From: Ampullaceana balthica
Lineage: Eukaryota; Mollusca; Gastropoda; Lymnaeidae
Length of the DNA stretch: 64,000 bases
Reading direction: 5' to 3'
Assembly (NCBI GenBank): GCA_944989445.1
Contig: CALYLW010000061.1
Location: 930,001 to 994,000, forward strand
Positions 34,101 to 44,700 of this stretch are shown piece after piece (position 1 is the stretch's first letter; each line of letters opens with the position of its first letter). The translations under genes and the position numbers were made by a program. Under the pieces are notes generated by a model. It saw nothing but the letters and a program-made list of their open reading frames with translations. It did not search any database and was not told the DNA's origin.

Positions 34101-35945
34101 CTTTCAATCAAACCCGTTTTCAATCATTTCACATCAAATTCACCATCAACATTTCAATTCCACACTTCAACCATCATATTCACACCATTTCATTCCATCC
34201 CTTACAACCAATTTCATCTCATTTCAACATACATCATCACACCACATCCCAACATCACTTTCAACACATTTCACAACCAATCAATCAAGAAATTCCAATT
34301 TTTTCCATTTCACCAACCACCATTCACATTGTCAACAACTTTCCACAATCACACAAATTTCCAATCATTTCAAGCATTCATTTCACTTTCAGTTCACATT
34401 TCAATCATCATTTCATTTCATCCAAACATTTCATTTTCACAATTTCATCAAAGTTCAATCACTCATAATTCCACATCACATCAACACAATTTGTATCAAA
34501 CATTTCAATGTTTCCAATTTCATATTCATTTCAACTTTCAAATTTCAATTCAAAAACATCATATTCATCCAATTCCTCATTTCATCAATCAATTTCATTC
34601 AACATTCAACTTTCCACATCCAAACTATTCCACCATTCATCATTTTCACAAATCATACCAAATGCACAATCAATCAATTCATTTCTTTCATATTTCAACA
34701 CTTCAAAAAATTCTAACAGTATTTCCATTCAATTTCATCAACCACACATCATAATTTCATTTCAATTTCACATCAGCCAAAAATTTTCATTTCAAAATTT
34801 TCAAATCATTTCACTTTCATCACACAATCATTTCGATTTCACCTATTTCAATTCCATATTTCATAATATTCAATTCACCACCCATCATTCATACTTTCCA
34901 TTTCATCAAACATCATTTCATTTCCAAAATCACATCAATCACTTTCCCCATTCACACACCAACATCATTCATTTCAAATGTTCATCAACAATCAAGCATC
35001 ATTCACAATTCATTTTCCAATCAACGAACACTTTCATCACCCCACACATTCATCAAATCAATTCATCAATTCCCACACAACTTTCCTGCTTCAAAAGTAT
35101 TCATCTAATCCATTTCCAGACACCAACTTACAATTTCAATCGAATCATCCATCAACATAATTCATTTCATTTCAATTCAATCACAAAACATTTTCAACAA
35201 AATTTCACACATTTCTAATCCATTTCCAATCCACAATATTCATTTTCATCAAACAAAACAAATTTTCATCATTCCATTTCATTCTCAACAATCACAATTG
35301 TCATCAATTTCAAACAATTTCCAATTCACAATTCCCACACACCATCATTACAATCAAAACCAACACACATCAATTTCATTTCATCATTTCATTCAAAATC
35401 CATTTTTCATCATCACAAAGTTTCCAATTCATTCAAGGTTCATCACCCCACATTCATATCAATACAATTTTCCAATCCAATTCACAAATTTCACATCTTC
35501 ATTACATTTCCATTTCATTTTCAATTTCCTCACATTTCACATTCTATTTTCATTCCACACAGATTTCCAACCATTTCCAAGTGTTTCCCCACACAACACA
35601 CACTTTTCAATTCAAACACTTTCAACTTCAAACATATTCAACAATTTATTTTCAAACAGTTTCAATCAGTTTCAACTTCCCATACGTTCACTTCACTCGT
35701 CCATCAACTTCCATATTTCCAACACAACTATTCCCACAATTTAACACATCACCAAAGTTTCCCATTCCATCAAATTCACGAACACACATTCAAATCAACA
35801 CACAACACCACACATCCATTTTCCCACAACCATTCCAACAAATTCACAATTTCAACCATTCCAAATTTCAACACACATCATATTCACAATCACATCACAA
35901 ATTCACAACATACTTATCATCACACGAATATTTTGAATCGTTGTT
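25140..35945. repeat. 10.8-kb G-depleted ATTTC/TTTCA-type low-complexity block
   Basis: The plus strand is built almost only from A, C and T; most 60-base lines contain zero to two G. Dominant words are ATTTCA, CATTTC, AATTTC, TTCATC and CACAA. TA and CG steps are scarce. There is no fixed period, so it reads as a very degenerate family of ATTTC/TTTCA pentamers and hexamers. Without G, TGA and TAG cannot form, and without TA steps TAA is rare. Hence frames of 1278 (28650-32486), 831 (28979-31474) and 608 codons (30781-32607) lie open in three different phases over the same DNA. Their residues are those without G-initial codons (H, F, I, S, N, Q, T, P), as composition predicts. I call no gene. 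Both edges are sharp within some tens of bases. Confidence 0.9.
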
Positions 35946-36098
35946 TTAATAGACAGAGACCAACGTGGTGGTAAAGTTTTTAACGTTAACGTTCATTCAT
36001 TGACAATCACTTTATTGGATTTTAGAGGAGCTTTTAACTACATACTCGTTACAGACGTTAAAGAGTATTTCCAGACAATTGTAGCGTAATGGCAACAA
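35946..36098. other. Short unique spacer
   Basis: Normal composition returns abruptly after 35945 (TTGTTTTAATAGACAGAGAC). Nothing is recognised. Confidence 0.4.
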
Positions 36099-36103
36099 CG
36101 GCA

Positions 36104-36339
<236 letters not shown>

Positions 36340-36402
36340 TATATATATAATTTACCAGAAATTGGAACAAGTACAAGACGTGAGCAAATAAGCATGACGA
36401 AT

Positions 36403-36612
36403 GACCCTGAGCTCGCTAGGGTCGACCAGTCACAGTTTATGGTTGGCAAGCGAGGTTGGTGCAAGGTGTGGGTTTCAGGTGGCTAACCGCAGTGCGCATA
36501 GCTCGTTGTTCCTATTTCTTCAAGCTGCTGTTTGTGTCCGCTCTTTCCCCACTTTCTTGTGACTATCTATGAGAAAGTCTGCGGCGTATGCTACGCCGCG
36601 GGTCGTATCTAG
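36403..36612 (+). mobile_element. Helitron-like element 3' part, family B copy 1
   Basis: About 210 bases are shared with 37857-38091: GCTAGGGTCGACCAGTCACA, TATGGTTGGCAAGC, TGTTCCTATTTCTTC, CACTTTCTTG. The copy ends in the perfect hairpin GCGGCGTA-TGC-TACGCCGC (36581-36599), nine bases, then CTAG (36609-36612) followed by T. The left part contains AGGGTC/GACCCT inverted sequence. There is no coding content. Non-autonomous Helitrons of this kind are well known in molluscs (family knowledge). Confidence 0.78.
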
Positions 36613-36659
36613 TATATCTTAAATGGTTTGCTTGTGGTCATGTTGTATTGGTTAGGAAA

Positions 36660-37106
36660 CAAAGTTTCTAAAGAACTGACAGAAGAGATGACACAGAAAT
36701 GACAGAAGAGATGACACAGAACTGACATAAGAGATGACACAGAACTAACAGAAGAGATGACACAGAACTGACAGAAGAGATGACACAGAACTGGAAGAAA
36801 TGATGACAGAGAACTGACAGAAGAGATGACATAGAACTGACAGAAGAAATGACACAGAACTGGAAGAAAAGATGACACAGAACTAACAGAAGAGATGACA
36901 GAGAACTGACAGAAGAGATGACATAGAACTGACAGAAGAGATGATACAGAACTGACAGAAGAGATGACATAGAACTGACAGAAGAGATGACACAGAACTG
37001 ACAGAAGAGATGACACAGAACTGACAGAAGAGATGACACAGAACTGGAAGAAAAGATGACAGGGAACTGACAGAAGAGATGACACAGAACTGACAGAAGT
37101 GATGAT
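36660..37106. repeat. 23-bp minisatellite, about 19 copies
   Basis: The unit is GACAGAAGAGATGACACAGA followed by ACT, 23 bases. Variants are GACATAGAACT, GACAGAGAACT and GGAAGAAAAGATGAC. All three minus frames stay open for long stretches because no unit carries a stop there (frames of 80-235 codons rich in Ser, Leu, Val, Cys, His and Phe). I treat them as artefacts. Confidence 0.93.
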
Positions 37107-37710
37107 AAATTTCCCATGGGGCCATCTCAACACAGCTTCATCACATTTGTCCCCAGGTCCATTCGCCGACCCTCTCCCCCAAACCGACATATCGGTTCTC
37201 ACACGCTGGCCTAAAGTCATCCCTTGAGGACTTGCGAGGGAAGGGTTATAAAGTACATGTGTGTGAAGTATGGCACTGACCGCACTGGGAGAATCTGATG
37301 GAGTTTTCTCTTTCATGGTTTCGGAGTTATCGGTGCACTTACGTTTGGTTTTGTGAAGCTTGAAAACATGAAGATGGCATGAATGAGAAGCAGAGCAACA
37401 GAAATAACAAAGCGTTTATACGATCATTTCACTCAACCAACGTCAAACAATATATAACGATAAACAGAAACATTTCTGTTCAATACAAATATCGATCAGG
37501 TTTTAACACAAAAGTATTGATAAAAAAACATGGCATCAGCCAAAAGTCAAGATTGTTATAAAATTTTTAAAAAATCATTGAAATCGTTTGATGGTTACTG
37601 GCGCTTAAATTAGTTATCAATTTAAAGGCCTATAAATCTTTTTTTAAAAAAAAATATTTTTAATTGTCTTTTTTTGCGTTCACTTGCGTTATTTCTTCAC
37701 AGAATAACAT
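37107..37710. other. Unassigned sequence
   Basis: Unique DNA, AT-rich toward the right. The 60-codon frame at 37379-37561 lacks features. Confidence 0.4.
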
Positions 37711-37711
37711 G

Positions 37712-37787
37712 TGATTCGTACTGTAGTGGTTATCACGTCCGCCTTACACGCGGAAGGTGGTCCTGGGTTCATGCCCTAGTTAAAACA
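37712..37787 (+). pseudogene. tRNA-Val-like (TAC) SINE head or tRNA pseudogene
   Basis: CTGTAGTGGTTATCAC forms a D-arm like that of tRNA-Val. TCCGC-CTTACAC-GCGGA forms a perfect 5-bp anticodon arm with anticodon TAC. CTGGG-TTCATGC-CCTAG forms a T-arm with one G-T pair; the loop has T in place of the conserved A58. The acceptor strands do not pair and no CCA-side stem is seen, while AT-rich sequence follows. So it is not a working tRNA; a tRNA-derived SINE head retaining A and B box regions is more likely. Confidence 0.72.
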
Positions 37788-37856
37788 TTATTTTTTTTAA
37801 TTTTTAAAAATGTGTGTTTGTGCCAGTTCTTGTCCCCCTTTTTTGCGAACACTGCC

Positions 37857-38091
37857 GACCCTCGCTAGGGTCGGCCAATCACAGTGTATGGTTGGCAAGC
37901 ATGGGTGGTGAAGGGTGGTGGGCAGTGCGAATGTCTCGAGACTAACAATGCGTCGGTGGCTTCCCCCACCGACATTCACTCGCGTTGTTCTGATTTCTTC
38001 GTGCTGTAGTTTGTTTCCGTTCTTTCCACACTTTCTTTGCACTCTCCATGAGAAAATATGTGGCGTATGCTACGCCGCTGGGCGTATCTAG
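37857..38091 (+). mobile_element. Helitron-like element 3' part, family B copy 2
   Basis: It begins with the perfect hairpin CCGACCCT-CGCT-AGGGTCGG (at about 37855), shares the body of 36403-36612, and ends with GGCGTA-TGC-TACGCC (38062-38076), a gap of 11 bases, then CTAG (38088-38091) and T. About 25 bases (near 37940-37965) differ from copy 1. The tRNA-like SINE head lies about 70 bases upstream; whether it is inside the same element cannot be told. Confidence 0.78.
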
Positions 38092-38420
38092 TTAGAAATA
38101 TTTTCCTAAATTTTACTCGAATTTTAATCCAATTTTAATCGATCAAAATAATTTTAATCGAATTTACTTTTTCAACGATTAATCGATTAATCAATCGTTA
38201 ATTTCATCAGCCCTAACTTTGACACTTTTGTTAAATTTACTTAGATAAGACATGTCGTTGCTTCAGCTATCGCTTTAAAGAACACCTTTACCAGAAAAAT
38301 ATACAGGACCTTTACCCATCCCTGAACACTTCAATAAAGTTAATAATAACGAGATTTTAGGTATAACAATTACTGGCATTCTTTATGCAAGCAATACCCC
38401 GATAAGATTTATTTTGAAAT
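38092..38420. other. Probable hAT-type right end near 38215, else unassigned
   Basis: AACGATTAATCGATTAATCA then ATCGTTAATTTCATCAGCCC and TAA (38174-38215) looks like a hAT-type terminus with self-complementary TTAATCGATTAA sequence. No matching left end or duplication was found, so it may be a truncated MITE. The remainder is unassigned. Confidence 0.35.
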
Positions 38421-38639
38421 TAGAGATGTACCGGATTAAAGTTTTTGAAATCCGGCCGCATGGCTGGATTCCGCATTTGCAGGAGCCGGAGTAATTATAT
38501 AAATATATATTTTTTATGGCTCTGTCGGCCAGAGGGAGTTGGGCGGATTTATGAAGTGAAATTCTGCCGGAGCCGTATGTGTAAAAATAGCCTGATTCCG
38601 GATTTTCCGGAGCCGAAGCCGAAATACGGTACACCCCTA
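38421..38639. mobile_element. hAT-like MITE
   Basis: The element is 219 bp. It starts TAGAGATGTACCGGATTAAA and ends GAAATACGGTACACCCCTA. The termini are inverted repeats (TAG(A/G)G(A/G)TGTACCG). Repeated CCGGAGCCG / TCCGGCC phrases mark the subterminal parts. The flanks TTTGAAAT and ATTGAAAA match at six of eight positions, a plausible aged 8-bp duplication. Short frames across it on both strands are not genes. Confidence 0.65.
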
Positions 38640-38721
38640 ATTGAAAATAAATTAGTAAAACGATTTGGTACGTTGGCCCCATATGGATAGAACCAATTTA
38701 CAATATTTCGTAACTGTAGAA

Positions 38722-41700
38722 TCTTTTTCCTTTTTAAATCCTTTATATTAACTCGTGGTGTCTGCGGCCGACCTTGTCGCCAAAACTTTTGATCGATTTT
38801 TAACCCACTTGCTCGCAAGATAGCGAGCTGAAATTTTGCAGGCAGTTTCGTACCGATGATAAAAACAATGTATCAAAATTTCAGATCGATCGCATGTACC
38901 GTAATTAAATTATTGATTTTTTAGATTATTTTATTTATTCCTATGTATCATGCTATTTTTTGAGATAGAGCGTCGCGGTGCGTATTATATTGAACAACCT
39001 TTCTGTCGCGCAATAAGGTGCGTATTTTACTGACAACACTTTTTATAAACCTATTCCTGATCGGTGCGCATTATATTAAACACGTTTTACGACGCAACTG
39101 CAATTTTGTATTTTTGGATGGTCTTGCGCTGCGTGTTATAATGAACATTCTTTTAGTTACGTCTCATACGTAAAGGATTTATAGTCAAAAACTAGGTTTT
39201 TTACGGGTTGTTTTTTTTTAAAATCCTTTATATTAACTCGTGGTGTCTGCGGCGGACCTTGCTTGCTTGCTTGCTTGCTTGCTTGTCGCCAAAACTTTTG
39301 ATCGATTTTTAACCCACTTGCTCGCAAGATAGCGAGCTGAAATTTTGCAGGCAGTTTCGTACCGATGATAAAAACAATGTATCAAAATTTCAGATCGATC
39401 GCATGTACCGTAATTAAATTATTGATTTTTTAGATTATTTTTTTATTCCTATGTATCATGCTATTTTTTGAGATAGAGCGTCGCGGTGCGTATTATATTG
39501 AACAACCTTTCTGTCGCGCAATAAGGTGCGTATTTTATTGACATCTCTTTTTATAAACATATTCCTGATCGGTGCGTATTATATTAAACATGTTTTACGA
39601 CACAACTTCAATTTTGTATTTCTGGATGGTCTGGCGCTGCGTATTATAATGAACATTCTTTTAGTTACTTCTCGTACATAAAGGATTTATAGTCAAAAAC
39701 TTGGTTTTTTACGGGTTTTTCTTTATTAAATCCTTTATATTAACTCGTGGTGTCTGCGGCCGACCGACTTGCTTGCTTGCTTGTCGCCAAAACTTTTGAT
39801 CGATTTTTAACCCACTTGCTCGCAAGATAGCGAGCTGAAATTTTGCAGGCAGTTTCGTACCGATGATAAAAACAATGTATCAAAATTTCAGATCGATCGC
39901 ATGTACCGTAATTAAATTATTGATTTTTTAGATTATTTTATTTATTCCTATGTATCATGCTATTTTTTGAGATAGAGCGTCGCGGTGCGTATTATATTGA
40001 ACAACCTTTCTGTCGCGCAATAAGGTGCGTATTTTACTGACAACACTTTTTATAAACCTATTCCTGATCGGTGCGCATTATATTAAACACGTTTTACGAC
40101 ACAACTGCAATTTTGTATTTTTGGATGGTCTTGCGCTGCGTGTTATAATGAACATTCTTTTAGTTACGTCTCATACGTAAAGGATTTATAGTCAAAAACT
40201 TGGTTTTTTACGGGTTTTTCTTATTAAATCCTTTATATTAACTCGTGGTGTCTGCGGCCGACCGACCGACCTTGCTTGCTTGCTTGCTTGTCGCCAAAAC
40301 TTTTGATCGATTTTTAACCCACTTGCTCGCAAGATAGCGAGCTGAAATTTTGCAGGCAGTTTCGTACCGATGATAAAAACAATGTATCAAAATTTCAGAT
40401 CGATCGCATGTACCGTAATTAAATTATTGATTTTTTAGATTATTTTATTTATTCCTATGTATCATGCTATTTTTTGAGATAGAGCGTCGCGGTGCGTATT
40501 ATATTGAACAACCTTTCTGTCGCGCAATAAGGTGCGTATTTTATTGACATCTCTTTTTATAAACATATTCCTGATCGGTGCGTATTATATTAAACATGTT
40601 TTACGACACAACTTCAATTTTGTATTTCTGGATGGTCTGGCGCTGCGTATTATAATGAACATTCTTTTAGTTACTTCTCGTACATAAAGGATTTATAGTC
40701 AAAAACTTGGTTTTTTACGGGTTTTTCTTATTAAATCCTTTATATTAACTCGTGGTGTCTGCGGCGCGACCTTGCTTGCTTGCTTGTCGCCAAAACTTTT
40801 GATCGATTTTTAACCCACTTGCTCGCAAGATAGCGAGCTGAAATTTTGCAGGCAGTTTCGTACCGATGATAAAAACAATGTATCAAAATTTCAGATCGAT
40901 CGCATGTACCGTAATTAAATTATTGATTTTTTAGATTATTTTATTTATTCCTATGTATCATGCTATTTTTTGAGATAGAGCGTCGCGGTGCGTATTATAT
41001 TGAACAACCTTTCTGTCGCGCAATAAGGTGCGTATTTTATTGACAACTCTTTTTATAAACATATTCCTGATCGGTGCGCATTATATTAAACATGTTTTAC
41101 GACACAACTGCAATTTTGTATTTTCTGGATGGTCTGGCGCTGCGTATTATAATGAACATTCTTTTAGTTACGTCTCATACATAAAGGATTTATAGTCAAA
41201 AACTTGGTTTTTTACGGGTTTTTCTTATTAAATCCTTTATATTAACTCGTGGTGTCTGCGGCCGGACCGACGCTTGCTTGCTTGCTTGCTTGTCGCCAAA
41301 ACTTTTGATCGATTTTTAACCCACTTGCTCGCAAGATAGCGAGCTGAAATTTTGCAGGCAGTTTCGTACCGATGATAAAAACAATGTATCAAAATTTCAG
41401 ATCGATCGCATGTACCGTAATTAAATTATTGATTTTTTAGATTATTTTATTTATTCCTATGTATCATGCTATTTTTTGAGATAGAGCGTCGCGGTGCGTA
41501 TTATATTGAACAACCTTTCTGTCGCGCAATAAGGTGCGTATTTTATTGACATCTCTTTTTATAAACATATTCCTGATCGGTGCGTATTATATTAAACATG
41601 TTTTACGACACAACTTCAATTTTGTATTTCTGGATGGTCTGGCGCTGCGTATTATAATGAACATTCTTTTAGTTACTTCTCATACATAAAGGATTTATAG

Positions 41701-44700
41701 TCAAAAACTTGGTTTTTTACGGGTTTTTCTTATTATTAAATCCTTTATATTAACTCGTGGTGTCTGCGGCCGACCTTGCTTGCTTGTCGCCAAAACTTTT
41801 GATCGATTTTTAACCCACTTGCTCGCAAGATAGCGAGCTGAAATTTTGCAGGCAGTTTCGTACCGATGATAAAAACAATGTATCAAAATTTCAGATCGAT
41901 CGCATGTACCGTAATTAAATTATTGATTTTTTAGATTATTTTATTTATTCCTATGTATCATGCTATTTTTTGAGATAGAGCGTCGCGGTGCGTATTATAT
42001 TGAACAACCTTTCTGTCGCGCAATAAGGTGCGTATTTTACTGACAACACTTTTTATAAACCTATTCCTGATCGGTGCGCATTATATTAAACACGTTTTAC
42101 GACACAACTGCAATTTTGTATTTTTGGATGGTCTTGCGCTGCGTGTTATAATGAACATTCTTTTAGTTACGTCTCATACGTAAAGGATTTATAGTCAAAA
42201 ACTTGGTTTTTTACGGGTTTTTCTTATTAAATCCTTTATATTAACTCGTGGTGTCTGCGGCCGACCGACCGACCGACCTTGCTTGCTTGCTTGCTTGTCG
42301 CCAAAACTTTTGATCGATTTTTAACCCACTTGCTCGCAAGATAGCGAGCTGAAATTTTGCAGGCAGTTTCGTACCGATGATAAAAACAATGTATCAAACT
42401 TTCAGATCGATCGCATGTACCGTAATTAAATTATTGATTTTTTAGATTATTTTATTTATTCCTATGTATCATGCTATTTTTTGAGATAGAGCGTCGCGGT
42501 GCGTATTATATTGAACAACCTTTCTGTCGCGCAATAAGGTGCGTATTTTACTGACAACACTTTTTATAAACCTATTCCTGATCGGTGCGCATTATATTAA
42601 ACACGTTTTACGACGCAACTGCAATTTTGTATTTTTGGATGGTCTTGCGCTGCGTGTTATAATGAACATTCTTTTAGTTACGTCTCATACGTAAAGGATT
42701 TATAGTCAAAAACTTGGTTTTTTACGGGTTTTTCTTATTAAATCCTTTATATTAACTCGTGGTGTCTGCGGCCGACCGACGACCGACCTTGCTTGCTTGC
42801 TTGCTTGTCGCCAAAACTTTTGATCGATTTTTAACCCACTTGCTCGCAAGATAGCGAGCTGAAATTTTGCAGGCAGTTTCGTACCGATGATAAAAACAAT
42901 GTATCAAACTTTCAGATCGATCGCATGTACCGTAATTAAATTATTGATTTTTTAGATTATTTTATTTATTCCTATGTATCATGCTATTTTTTGAGATAGA
43001 GCGTCGCGGTGCGTATTATATTGAATAACCTTTCTGTCGCGCAATAAGGTGCGTATTTTACTGACAACACTTTTTATAAACCTATTCCTGATCGGTGCGC
43101 ATTATATTAAACACGTTTTACGACACAACTGCAATTTTGTATTTTTGGATGGTCTTGCGCTGCGTGTTATAATGAACATTCTTTTAGTTACGTCTCATAC
43201 GTAAAGGATTTATAGTCAAAAACTTTGGTTTTTTACGGGTTGTTTTTTTTAAAATCCTTTATATTAACTCGTGGTGTCTGCGGCCGACCGACCGACCTTG
43301 CTTGCTTGCTTGTCGCCAAAACTTTTGATCGATTTTTAACCCACTTGCTCGCAAGATAGCGAGCTGAAATTTTGCAGGCAGTTTCGTACCGATGATAAAA
43401 ACAATGTATCAAAATTTCAGATCGATCGCATGTACCGTAATTAAATTATTGATTTTTTAGATTATTTTATTTATTCCTATGTATCATGCTATTTTTTGAG
43501 ATAGAGCGTCGCGGTGCGTATTATATTGAACAACCTTTCTGTCGCGCAATAAGGTGCGTATTTTACTGACAACACTTTTTATAAACCTATTCCTGATCGG
43601 TGCGCATTATATTAAACACGTTTTACGACACAACTGCAATTTTGTATTTTTGGATGGTCGCTCGATTTTTAACCCACTTGCTCGCAAGATAGCGAGCTGA
43701 AATTTTGCAGGCAGTTTCGTACCGATGATAAAAACAATGTATCAAAATTTCAGATCGATCGCATGTACCGTAATTAAATTATTGATTTTTTAGATTATTT
43801 TATTTATTCCTATGTATCATGCTATTTTTTGAGATAGAGCGTCGCGGTGCGTATTATATTGAACAACCTTTCTGTCGCGCAATAAGGTGCGTATTTTACT
43901 GACAACACTTTTTATAAACCTATTCCTGATCGGTGCGCATTATATTAAACACGTTTTACGACACAACTGCAATTTTGTATTTTTGGATGGTCTTGCGCTG
44001 CGTGTTATAATGAACATTCTTTTAGTTACGTCTCATACGTAAAGGATTTATAGTCAAAAACTTTGATTTTTTACGGGTTGTTTTTTTTAAAATCCTTTAT
44101 ATTAACTCGTGGTGTCTGCGGCCGACCGACCGACCGACCTTGCTTGCTTGCTTGCTTGTCGCCAAAACTTTTGATCGATTTTTAACTCACTTGCTCGCAA
44201 GATAGCGAGCTGAAATTTTGCAGGCAGTTTCGTACCGATGATAAAAACAATGTATCAAAATTTCAGATCGATCGCATGTACCGTAATTAAATTATTGATT
44301 TTTTAGATTATTTTATTTATTCCTATGTATCATGCTATTTTTTGAGATAGAGCGTCGCGGTGCGTATTATATTGAATAACCTTTCTGTCGCGCAATAAGG
44401 TGCGTATTTTACTGACAACACTTTTTATAAACCTATTCCTGATCGGTGCGCATTATATTAAACACGTTTTACGACACAACTGCAATTTTGTATTTTTGGA
44501 TGGTCTTGCGCTGCGTGTTAAAATGAACATTCTTTTAGTTACGTCTCATACGTAAAGGATTTATAGTCAAAAACTTTGGTTTTTTACGGGTTGTTTTTTT
44601 TAAAATCCTTTATATTAACTCGTGGTGTCTGCGGCCGACCGACCGACCTTGCTTGCTTGCTTGTCGCCAAAACTTTTGATCGATTTTTAACCCACTTGCT

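Noticed and set aside
25140..35945. G-to-A (APOBEC or RIP-like) hypermutated ordinary DNA
   Set aside because: Converting G to A would make A much commoner than T; by eye A and T are similar, and recurrent ATTTC-type words point to repeat expansion.
36609..37316. 235-codon minus frame with a Ser/Val/Leu-rich repeat
   Set aside because: It is the 23-bp array read on minus; other phases are open too.
41701..41886. Satellite-encoded peptide (MIHCFYHRYETACKISARYL...)
   Set aside because: The frame recurs in each monomer but ends at different places as the CCGA/CTTG count changes, so it is not maintained as a protein.
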